In this document: positions 32,634 to 40,086 of the stretch, in pieces
Layout of the letters: each line of letters starts with the position of its first letter
Numbering within the stretch: the first letter of the stretch is position 1
DNA from: Burkholderiaceae bacterium
GTDB taxonomy: Bacteria > Pseudomonadota > Gammaproteobacteria > Burkholderiales > Burkholderiaceae_C
Assembly: GCA_019745555.1 (NCBI GenBank)
Contig: JAIESX010000016.1
Span: 1 to 48,706 of the forward strand
DNA length: 48,706 bases
Reading direction: 5' to 3'
Program-made: the position numbers and the translations under genes
Notes under the pieces: generated by a model
Seen by the model: only the letters and a program-made list of their open reading frames with translations
What the model was told of the DNA's origin: nothing
Database searches by the model: none

Positions 32634-35600
32634 CTACGCCGGTGTTTCGCGCTTCACGCGAAACCATGCGGCGTACATCGCCGGCAGCGCCAGCAGGGTC
32701 AGCACGGTGGCGACGATCAAGCCGCCCATGATGGCCACGGCCATGGGACCCCAGAAGACCGAACGTGAGAGCGGGATCATGGCCAGCACGGCGGCAGCGG
32801 CGGTCAGCACGATGGGGCGCAGGCGGCGCACGGCCGACTCGACAATGGCGTCCCAGGTCGGCACGCCGTTGGCGCGGTCCTGCTCGATCTGGTCGATCAG
32901 GATCACCGAGTTGCGCTGGATCATGCCCATGAGCGCGATCACCCCCAGCAGGGCCACGAAACCGAAGGGCCGGTCGAGCACCAGCAAGGCGCCGGCCACC
33001 CCGGCCAGGCCCAGCGGACCGGTGAGGAAGACCAGCATGGCGCGGCTGAAACTCTGCAGCTGCAGCATCAGCAAGGTGAAGGTCAGGAACAGCATGATGG
33101 GCATGCCGGCGGCGATCGAGCCCTGGCCCTTGCTGCTCTCCTCCACAGCGCCGGCCACCTCAATGCGGTAGCCGCCGAGGCCGGCGAGACGCCACTTGGC
33201 CTCGAGGGCGCGCAGGTTCGGCAGCAGTTCGGCCGTCAGCGTCGCACCCTGCATGCCCTCGACCGCGTCGCTCTGCACGGTGATGCCGTACTCGCGGTTC
33301 TCCCGCCACATGACCCCCGGCTCCCAGGTGAAGACCGGCTTGGCGATCTGGGTCAGCGGAATGGATCGACCGCTGCTGGTGGGCAGGTAGGCATTGGCCA
33401 GGTCGGTGATGGCGTTGCGCTCGTCCACGGGCTGACGCAGCACGATGTCGATCAGCTTGTCGCCCTCGCGATACTGGCCCACAGTCTGACCGATCAGCAG
33501 GGTACGCGAAGCCTGGGCGATGGACTGGCTGCTCACTCCCAAGGCGCGTGCCTTGGCCTGGTCCACTTCCAGGCGCAGCACCTTGACCGACTCGTTCCAG
33601 TTGTCGTTGACGCCGCGGGTGTTGGGGCTGGCACGCATGACCTCCTTGACCTCGTCGGCCCGCTCACGCAGCACGGCAGGGTCGCTGCCCACCACGCGAA
33701 ACTGCACCGGATAAGGCACGGGGGGCCCGTTGGGCAGCAACTTGACGCGCCCGCGGGCCTCAGGGAACTCCTGGGCCAGCAGCGCAGGCAGCTTCAGGCG
33801 CAGCTGCTCGCGCGTCTTGAGATCGGTCGGCAGCACAATGAGCTGGGACACATTGGTCTGCGGGAAGACCTGATCCAGCGGCAGGTAGAAGCGCGGGACG
33901 CCCGAGCCCACCCAGGTGCTGACAGAACTCACGCCGGCCTCGCCCATCAGGCGCTGCTCCACCCGGCGCGTCACGGCCTCGTTGGCCGAGAAGGAGGTGC
34001 CCTCGGGAAACCAGAGGTCGACCAGAATCTCGGGACGGCTTGAGTCGGGAAAGAACTGCTGCTGCACCTTGCCCATGCCAGCGATCCCCAGCGCGAAGGT
34101 CAGCACCGTGGCGCCGATGGTGATCCAGCGGTGCTCCACGCACCAGTTCACCGCCTGGCGGAAACGGTTGTAGAAGGGCGTGTCGAAATGTTCGTGCGGG
34201 CCATCGGCAGGCGCCGTCTGGGATGCCACATGATGCGGCTGGGCCTTGAGCAGAATCGTGCCCAGGTAGGGCACGAAGTAGACCGAGACGATCCAGCTCA
34301 GCACCAGCGCCAGCGCCGTGACGCCGAAAATGGCAAAGGTGTACTCACCCACGGCCGACTTGGCCATGCCGATGGGCAGGAAGCCGGCCGCCGTGATCAG
34401 CGTGCCCGTGAGCATGGGCATGGCCGTGATCTCGTAGGCGAAGGTGGCTGCGCGCACCTTGTCGTAGCCCTCCTCCATCTTGCGCACCATCATCTCGACG
34501 GCGATGATGGCGTCGTCCACCAGCAGGCCCAGGGCGATGATCAGCGAGCCGAGCGAGATCTTGTGCAGGCCGATGCCCCAGTACTGCATGCCCAGGAAGG
34601 TCAAGGCCAGCACCAGCGGGATGGTGATGCCCACCACCAGGCCGGGCCGCATGTCCACGTAGTAGCGTTTCCACAGCGGCAGGTGCTGCGCGTTCTGGTG
34701 CTTGTGCAGGCCCAGGCTGATGAAGCTGACGGCCAGCACGATGATCACGGCCTCGATCAGCACCTTGACGAATTCGTTGACCGAGGTCGCCACCGCACGC
34801 GGCTGGTCCTGCAGCTGCACGAGCTCGATACCGGCAGGCAGGGTCCGTTCGATGTGATCGGTCGCCGTCTTCAGCGCCTTGCCCAGCGCAATGATGTCCC
34901 CGCCCTTGGCCATGGAGATACCCAGAGCGATGACCTGCCGTCCCTGGTGGCGCACCTTGATGCCGGCCGGGTCCACATAGCCGCGCTTGATCTCGGCGAT
35001 GTCGCCCAGGCGCAGCTGGTTGCCCGTGCTGCCACGGATGGGCATGGCGCGCAGCTGGTCCACGGCCTCGAACTGACCGGCTACGCGCACCTGCACCACG
35101 TCCAGCGGCGTCTGCACCGAACCCGCACTTTCCACCGCGTTCTGCTGGCCCAGCTGGCTCAGCACCTGGTTCAGGTCCAACCCGAGCTGCGAGAGGCGCT
35201 TCTGCGAAATCTCGACGTAGATCTTCTCGTCCTGCACGCCGAAGAGCTCGACCTTGGCGACATCGGGTACGCGCAACAGCTGCTGGCGTACGTCATCGGC
35301 GAAGACCTTGAGCTCGGCATCGCTGAAGCCGTCGGTCTGCAAGGCGTAGATCACGCCGTAGACATCGCCGAACTCGTCATTGAAGAACGGCCCCTGGATG
35401 CCTCCTGGCAGGGTGCCGCGCATGTCGCCCACCTTCTTGCGCACCGTGTACCAGGTGTTGGCCACATCGGCGGCCTTGGTCGAGTCCTTGAGCTGGAAGA
35501 TGATCTGGGACTCGCCCGGCTTGGAGTAGCTGCGGATCTTGTCGGCCCCCGGCACCTCCTGCAGCGTGCGCTCGATCTTGTCGGTCACCTGCTCGGCCAC

Positions 35601-35801
35601 CTGCTGGGCCGTGGCGCCGGGCCAGTAGGTGCGCACCACCATGGCCCGGAAGGTGAAGGGCGGATCCTCGTCCTGCCCGAGCTGGAAATAGGCCGCGAAG
35701 CCCAGCACCATCAGCACGATGAGCAGGTAGCGCGTGAGGGCCGGATGCTCGATGGCCCAGCGAGACAGATTGAAGCCGGCGGAAGGATCCTTGCGATTCA
35801 T
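32634..35801 (-). CDS. RND efflux transporter permease subunit
   Basis: 1055 residues, usual length for AcrB/HAE1-type proton-driven efflux pumps. TM1 begins HPALTRYLLIVLMVLGFAAYF, followed by periplasmic porter domains. TM4 carries the proton-relay pair in LGLLVDDAIIAVEMMVRK. The second half repeats the layout (PLGLAGVAGALLVLDRPFGFVALLGVIALMGMIQRNSVILIDQIEQD). The N-terminal sequence (GQDEDPPFTFRAMVV) fits the branch related to triclosan-type pumps such as TriC, but substrate cannot be inferred. It starts 7 nt after the adaptor gene. No outer-membrane channel gene lies in this operon. Confidence 0.94.
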   Translation of the reverse strand: MNRKDPSAGFNLSRWAIEHPALTRYLLIVLMVLGFAAYFQLGQDEDPPFTFRAMVVRTYWPGATAQQVAEQVTDKIERTLQEVPGADKIRSYSKPGESQIIFQLKDSTKAADVANTWYTVRKKVGDMRGTLPGGIQGPFFNDEFGDVYGVIYALQTDGFSDAELKVFADDVRQQLLRVPDVAKVELFGVQDEKIYVEISQKRLSQLGLDLNQVLSQLGQQNAVESAGSVQTPLDVVQVRVAGQFEAVDQLRAMPIRGSTGNQLRLGDIAEIKRGYVDPAGIKVRHQGRQVIALGISMAKGGDIIALGKALKTATDHIERTLPAGIELVQLQDQPRAVATSVNEFVKVLIEAVIIVLAVSFISLGLHKHQNAQHLPLWKRYYVDMRPGLVVGITIPLVLALTFLGMQYWGIGLHKISLGSLIIALGLLVDDAIIAVEMMVRKMEEGYDKVRAATFAYEITAMPMLTGTLITAAGFLPIGMAKSAVGEYTFAIFGVTALALVLSWIVSVYFVPYLGTILLKAQPHHVASQTAPADGPHEHFDTPFYNRFRQAVNWCVEHRWITIGATVLTFALGIAGMGKVQQQFFPDSSRPEILVDLWFPEGTSFSANEAVTRRVEQRLMGEAGVSSVSTWVGSGVPRFYLPLDQVFPQTNVSQLIVLPTDLKTREQLRLKLPALLAQEFPEARGRVKLLPNGPPVPYPVQFRVVGSDPAVLRERADEVKEVMRASPNTRGVNDNWNESVKVLRLEVDQAKARALGVSSQSIAQASRTLLIGQTVGQYREGDKLIDIVLRQPVDERNAITDLANAYLPTSSGRSIPLTQIAKPVFTWEPGVMWRENREYGITVQSDAVEGMQGATLTAELLPNLRALEAKWRLAGLGGYRIEVAGAVEESSKGQGSIAAGMPIMLFLTFTLLMLQLQSFSRAMLVFLTGPLGLAGVAGALLVLDRPFGFVALLGVIALMGMIQRNSVILIDQIEQDRANGVPTWDAIVESAVRRLRPIVLTAAAAVLAMIPLSRSVFWGPMAVAIMGGLIVATVLTLLALPAMYAAWFRVKRETPA
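32639..32671. repeat. 33-bp direct repeat with internal hairpin, copy 2
   Basis: This copy is inside the last codons of the RND permease gene (encoding AWFRVKRET). The other copy follows in the 3' untranslated region. A short tandem duplication of the gene end, or a mobile hairpin repeat, would explain it. Confidence 0.85.
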
Positions 35802-35808
35802 GCGCGCC

Positions 35809-36981
35809 TCACTTGCCGTCGGCCACAGGCACGGAAGTCGTGTCCACCGCGGTCTGCGGCGGGCCGCTCAGGCTCTGCGCCGTCTTCTCGCGATAAAGCA
35901 TGACCTTCTGGCCGGGCGCAAGCACGTGCACGCCGGCCGTCACCACCTGCTGGCCTTCCTGCAGACCCGCCGCCACCACCGCCTCATTACCGTCGGCCGT
36001 GGCAATCTGCACCGGCTGAGAACGCACGGTCATGCTCTGCGGGTCCAGCACCCACACCGCCGTGGCCTGACCGTCCTGGCGCAGCGCACTGGTCGGCAGC
36101 TTGATGGCCAGCACGCGCTCGCCATTCTTCACCTTGGGCTGTACCGTCACCGTGGCGCCCAGGGGCGGCAGCTCGCGGCCCTTCAGTCCCACCTTGACGA
36201 GGTAGGTGCGCGTCACCGGGTCGGCGCTGGCCGAGACCTCACGCACCTTGCCGGGCAGCCGGGTCTGGCCCGGCCAGACCCGTACCTCGACCGCAGCCCC
36301 GTCAGGCATCAGGCCCAACTGGTCCTCTGGCACCGAAAACACGGCATCGCGTCCGCCGTCCTGGGCCAGACGCACCACGGGCTGGCCGGCACTGACCACC
36401 TGCCCGGTCTCGGCCTCGATGGCCGTCACGACGCCCGCCGTATCGGCCACCAGCGTGGTGTAGCTGCCCTGGTTGCGCTGGCTGGCCAGCTGGGCCTGGG
36501 CCTGGTCCACCTGGGCCTGGGCCGCCTTGAGGTTGGCCTCGCGGCGCTCCAGCTCGGCCCCGCTGATGAAGTTCTGCTCGCGCAATTCCTTGAAGCGCTT
36601 GAAGTCGGCCGCCGCCAGGTCGCGGTTGGTCACCGCTGCCGCGTACTGAGCCTGGGCGGCATCGGTCGCCAGACGGTAGTCCTGCGGGTCCAGGCGAGCG
36701 AGCACCTGCCCGGCGCGTACGCGCTGACCCAGCTCGACCTCACGGCTGACCAGCTTGCCCGCCACCCGAAAACCCAGGCGTGATTCGATGCGGGGCCGGA
36801 CCTCCCCCGAAAACTCCTGCCGGGCCTCCAGGCCGCCGCTGCGCACGGTCATGACCTTGACGGCGCGCACAGGCTCTTCGACCGGTGCGGAAGGACTGCA
36901 GGCAGACAGCAGCGTCAGCAGCGACAGGGACAAGACGGCACGGGCCAGGTGAGGCGCACGCAGGGCGCGATGTTCGGACAT
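35809..36981 (-). CDS. RND efflux periplasmic adaptor subunit (lipoprotein)
   Basis: 390 residues. Lipoprotein signal peptide with lipobox LLSAC (Cys about residue 28). HlyD/MFP domains follow in order: beta-barrel half (GEVRPRIESRLGFRVAGKL), lipoyl half (VSREVELGQRVRAGQVLARLDPQDY), coiled-coil hairpin (AQYAAAVTNRDLAAADFKRFKELREQNFISGAELERREANLKAAQAQ), second lipoyl half (TTLVADTAGVVTAIEAETGQVVSAGQPVV) and the membrane-proximal part. It links the permease to an outer-membrane channel. The operon has a near-consensus sigma70 promoter and a TetR-type palindrome upstream. Confidence 0.93.
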   Translation of the reverse strand: MSEHRALRAPHLARAVLSLSLLTLLSACSPSAPVEEPVRAVKVMTVRSGGLEARQEFSGEVRPRIESRLGFRVAGKLVSREVELGQRVRAGQVLARLDPQDYRLATDAAQAQYAAAVTNRDLAAADFKRFKELREQNFISGAELERREANLKAAQAQVDQAQAQLASQRNQGSYTTLVADTAGVVTAIEAETGQVVSAGQPVVRLAQDGGRDAVFSVPEDQLGLMPDGAAVEVRVWPGQTRLPGKVREVSASADPVTRTYLVKVGLKGRELPPLGATVTVQPKVKNGERVLAIKLPTSALRQDGQATAVWVLDPQSMTVRSQPVQIATADGNEAVVAAGLQEGQQVVTAGVHVLAPGQKVMLYREKTAQSLSGPPQTAVDTTSVPVADGK

Positions 36982-37014
36982 GGGAAACCCCGGGAAGTGG
37001 CTGAGAAATTAATA

Positions 37015-37028
37015 ACCGACTGGTCAGT
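37015..37028 (-). promoter_or_regulatory. Putative TetR-family operator
   Basis: ACCGACTGGTCAGT is an imperfect palindrome (10 of 14 positions symmetric; core ACTG-N2-CAGT) of the kind bound by TetR/AcrR repressors of RND pumps. It lies immediately downstream of the -10, over the predicted start site. No regulator gene is in the window. Confidence 0.5.
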
Positions 37029-37057
37029 AATCTAGGTAAAAACCCGATCCATGTCAA
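37029..37057 (-). promoter_or_regulatory. Sigma70 promoter of the RND efflux operon
   Basis: On the minus strand: TTGACA (37052-37057), a 17-bp spacer, then TAGATT (37029-37034). The -35 overlaps the start codon of divergent hpnC. Confidence 0.8.
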
Positions 37058-37926
37058 GCACGGCGAGAATCCACGGCGTGAACAAGCCCATCCCCGCCCC
37101 GATCGAGCACTACGAAAACTTTCCGGTTGCCTCCTGGCTGTGCCCGCCCCGTCTGCGCCCCCCGATCGCCGCGATCTACCACTTTGCCCGCACCGCCGAC
37201 GACCTGGCCGACGAGGGCGAGTCCAGCGCCGACCAGCGCCTGGACGACCTCGCCGCCTACCGCGCCGACCTGCTGGCCACGGCCCAGGGCCTGCCGGCCA
37301 GCGGGCGCTGGCCCCAGGTGTTCGGGCCGCTGGCCACCCAGCTGCAGGCCTTCGCATTGCCCGTGCCCCTGCTGGACGACCTGCTCGATGCCTTCGCCCA
37401 GGACGTGCGCAAGACCCGCGACGCCGAGGGCTACGCCGACCGCGCCGAATTGCTGGACTACTGCCGCCGTTCCGCCAACCCCGTGGGCCGCCTGCTGCTG
37501 CACCTCTACGGCGTGGAGGACGCCGCCGCCCTGCGCCAGAGCGACGCCATCTGCAGCGCCCTGCAGCTCATCAACTTCTGGCAGGACCTGAGTCGCGATG
37601 TCCCGCGCGGCCGCCACTACCTCAACGACGCCGACTGCGCCGTCCACGGCGTGACGCGTGCCGAGATCGAGGCCCTGCGCCCCACCCCCGCCCTGCTGGC
37701 CCTGCTTGCCGAGCAGGTGCGCTGGGCCCGCGAACTCATGCGCGAAGGCGCCCAGCTCGTACACCGCGTGCCGGGCCGCGCCGGCTGGGAGCTGCGCCTT
37801 GTAGTGCAGGGCGGCCTGCGCATCCTCGACCGGATCGAGGCGCTGGACCACAACAGCCTGCAACACCGCCCCACGGTCCGTGCGGCCGATGCGCCGCGCC
37901 TGCTGTGGCGCGCGCTGTGGATGTGA
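37051..37926 (+). CDS. hpnC: Squalene synthase HpnC
   Basis: 291 residues, trans-isoprenyl diphosphate synthase fold. First Asp-rich motif ARTADDLADEGE (about residues 47-58) and second region LQLINFWQDLSRDVPRGRHYLND. In the HpnCDE route, HpnC turns presqualene diphosphate into hydroxysqualene. N-terminal segment HYENFPVASWLCP is typical of HpnC. A GTG at 37078 is an alternative start, since neither start has a strong Shine-Dalgarno. It diverges from the RND operon, whose -35 overlaps this start. hpnD follows after 26 nt. Confidence 0.92.
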   Translation: MSSTARIHGVNKPIPAPIEHYENFPVASWLCPPRLRPPIAAIYHFARTADDLADEGESSADQRLDDLAAYRADLLATAQGLPASGRWPQVFGPLATQLQAFALPVPLLDDLLDAFAQDVRKTRDAEGYADRAELLDYCRRSANPVGRLLLHLYGVEDAAALRQSDAICSALQLINFWQDLSRDVPRGRHYLNDADCAVHGVTRAEIEALRPTPALLALLAEQVRWARELMREGAQLVHRVPGRAGWELRLVVQGGLRILDRIEALDHNSLQHRPTVRAADAPRLLWRALWM

Positions 37927-37952
37927 CAATCGGGACCGATCACCCCAGCACC

Positions 37953-38795
37953 ATGAGCACCCCCGAGCAATACGTCCAGGACAAGGCCGCCGCCTCCGGC
38001 AGCAGCTTCTACTACGCCTTCCTCTTTCTGCCCAAACCGCGCCGCGCTGCCATCACGGCCTTCTATGCCTTTTGCCGCGAGGTGGATGACGTGGTCGACG
38101 AGGTCTCCGATCCCGGCGTAGCCCAGACCAAACTGGCCTGGTGGCAGGCCGAGGTGCAGCGCGCTTACGCGGGCCAGCCCGGCCACCCCGTGCTGCAGGC
38201 CCTCATGCCCCATGTGGCAACCTACGGCATCGAGGCGCGGCATCTGCTGGCCGTGATCGAAGGCTGCCAGATGGATTTGCAACAGACCCGCTATCTCGAC
38301 TACCCCGGTCTGCAGAGCTACTGCCATCTGGTCGCCGGCATCGTCGGTGAAGTCGCCGCGCGCATCTTCGGCCAGACGGAAGAGACCACCACGCGCTACG
38401 CCCACACCCTGGGCCTGGCCTTCCAGCTCACCAACATCATCCGCGACGTCGGCGAGGACGCGCTGCGCGGCCGCATCTACCTGCCGGTCAGTGAGCTGCA
38501 GCAGTTCGACGTCAAGGCGCACGAAATCCTCAACCGCCAGTATTCCGAGCGTTTCACGGCGCTGATGAAGTTCCAGGCTGAGCGCGCGCACCGCCTCTAC
38601 GATGAGGCCCTGGCCCTGCTGCCAGCCAACGACCGGCGCGCGCAGAAGCCCGGTCTCATGATGGCCAGCATCTACCGTACCCTGCTGCGCGAGATCGAAC
38701 ACGACAACTTCCAGGTGCTGCACCAGCGCATCAGCCTCACGCCGCTGCGCAAGCTCTGGCTGGCCTGGCGGGTGCAGGCGCTGGGCCGGCTATGA
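37953..38795 (+). CDS. hpnD: Presqualene diphosphate synthase HpnD
   Basis: 280 residues. Asp-rich motif FCREVDDVVDEVSD (about residues 45-58) and second motif LTNIIRDVGEDALRGRIYLP. It couples two farnesyl diphosphates to presqualene diphosphate, the first step of the HpnCDE path. GACAAT 24 nt upstream might be a -10 of an internal promoter. The gene overlaps hpnE by 4 nt (ATGA). Confidence 0.93.
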   Translation: MSTPEQYVQDKAAASGSSFYYAFLFLPKPRRAAITAFYAFCREVDDVVDEVSDPGVAQTKLAWWQAEVQRAYAGQPGHPVLQALMPHVATYGIEARHLLAVIEGCQMDLQQTRYLDYPGLQSYCHLVAGIVGEVAARIFGQTEETTTRYAHTLGLAFQLTNIIRDVGEDALRGRIYLPVSELQQFDVKAHEILNRQYSERFTALMKFQAERAHRLYDEALALLPANDRRAQKPGLMMASIYRTLLREIEHDNFQVLHQRISLTPLRKLWLAWRVQALGRL

Positions 38796-40048
38796 GGCTG
38801 GGCATTGTCGGTGCCGGCTGGGCCGGACTGGCCGCGGCCGTGCAAGCTGTGCAGAACGGCCACCAGGTCACGGTCTTCGAGGCTGCGCGCACGCCGGGTG
38901 GCCGGGCCCGTGGTCTGGAGATCACGCTGCCCGAGGGTCGCAGCGTGACCGTGGACAACGGCCAGCACATCCTGATCGGCGCCTACACGGACGCACTGCG
39001 CCTCATGCGCACGGTGGGCGTCGATCCCGACACCTCCATGCAGCGCCTGCCGCTGACCCTGCAGTATCCCGACGGTCAGGGCCTGCGCCTGCCCGATCTG
39101 CCTGTCCCGCTGGACGTGCTGGCCGGCATCCTGCGCAACCGGGCCTGGCCGCTGCGCGAGCGCCTGGGCCTGCTGCGCGCCGCCCTGGGCTGGAAGCTGA
39201 CGGGATTCGTTTGCGCGGACACGCTCAGCGTGGCCGAACTGTGCGCCGGGCTCGGCCCGCACGTGCAGGCCGAGCTGGTGGAACCGTTGTGCGTCTCCGC
39301 GCTCAACACGCCGGCCCAGCAGGCCAGCGCACAAGTCTTCCTGCGCGTGCTGCACGACGCCCTCTTCGCCGTGCGCGGCGGCTCCCAGCTGCTGCTGCCG
39401 CGCGCCGACCTCGGCGCCCTCTTCCCCCAGGCCGCCGTCGCCTGGCTGCAGGCACACGGCGCCACCGTGCACAGCGGCAGCCGCATCACCACCTTGCAGC
39501 AGGACGGCCCCGGCTGGCTGCTCGACGGCCAGCACTTCGACACCATCCTGCTGGCCTGCTCGTCCACAGAAGCCGCACGCCTGGCCACGCCGCTGAACCC
39601 CGGCTGGGCCGCCACCGCCGAAGCCCTGCACTTCGAAGCCATCACCACCGTCTACGCCTGGGCAAAGGACGCGCGCCTCGCCGCCCCCATGCTGACGCTG
39701 CGTCCCGATGCACGGCAGCCCGCCCAGTTCGTTTTCGATCGCGGCCAGCTCGGCGGCCCGGCGGGCCTGCTGGCCTTTGTGCTCAGCGCCAGCCGCGGCG
39801 AACGCGAGGCCCTGCAGGCCCAGGTGCTGACCCAGGCGCAAGCCCAGCTGGGCCTGCAGCTGCAGGCCGTGCAGACCGTGGTGGAAAAACGCGCCACCTT
39901 CGCCTGCACGCCCGGCCTGCAACGCCCGCCCCGGCAGATCGCGCCGGGCCTGCAGGCCTGCGGCGACTACATCGAAGGCCCCTACCCCGCCACACTCGAA
40001 GGCGCGGTGCGCAGCGGCCTGGCCGCGGCACAGGCGCTGACCCGATGA
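38792..40048 (+). CDS. hpnE: Hydroxysqualene dehydroxylase HpnE
   Basis: 418 residues, FAD-dependent amine-oxidase/phytoene-desaturase fold. FAD motif LGIVGAGWAGLAAAVQAV at the N-terminus and a second dinucleotide-fold signature TPGGRARGLEI. C-terminal GDYIEGPYPATLEGAVRSGLAAA contacts FAD. It removes the hydroxyl of hydroxysqualene to give squalene. Start overlaps the hpnD stop. No squalene-hopene cyclase gene is adjacent in this window. Confidence 0.92.
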   Translation: MRLGIVGAGWAGLAAAVQAVQNGHQVTVFEAARTPGGRARGLEITLPEGRSVTVDNGQHILIGAYTDALRLMRTVGVDPDTSMQRLPLTLQYPDGQGLRLPDLPVPLDVLAGILRNRAWPLRERLGLLRAALGWKLTGFVCADTLSVAELCAGLGPHVQAELVEPLCVSALNTPAQQASAQVFLRVLHDALFAVRGGSQLLLPRADLGALFPQAAVAWLQAHGATVHSGSRITTLQQDGPGWLLDGQHFDTILLACSSTEAARLATPLNPGWAATAEALHFEAITTVYAWAKDARLAAPMLTLRPDARQPAQFVFDRGQLGGPAGLLAFVLSASRGEREALQAQVLTQAQAQLGLQLQAVQTVVEKRATFACTPGLQRPPRQIAPGLQACGDYIEGPYPATLEGAVRSGLAAAQALTR

Positions 40049-40086
40049 TAAAAACGCGAAGACATGCAACCGGAAAGCTGCTCACG

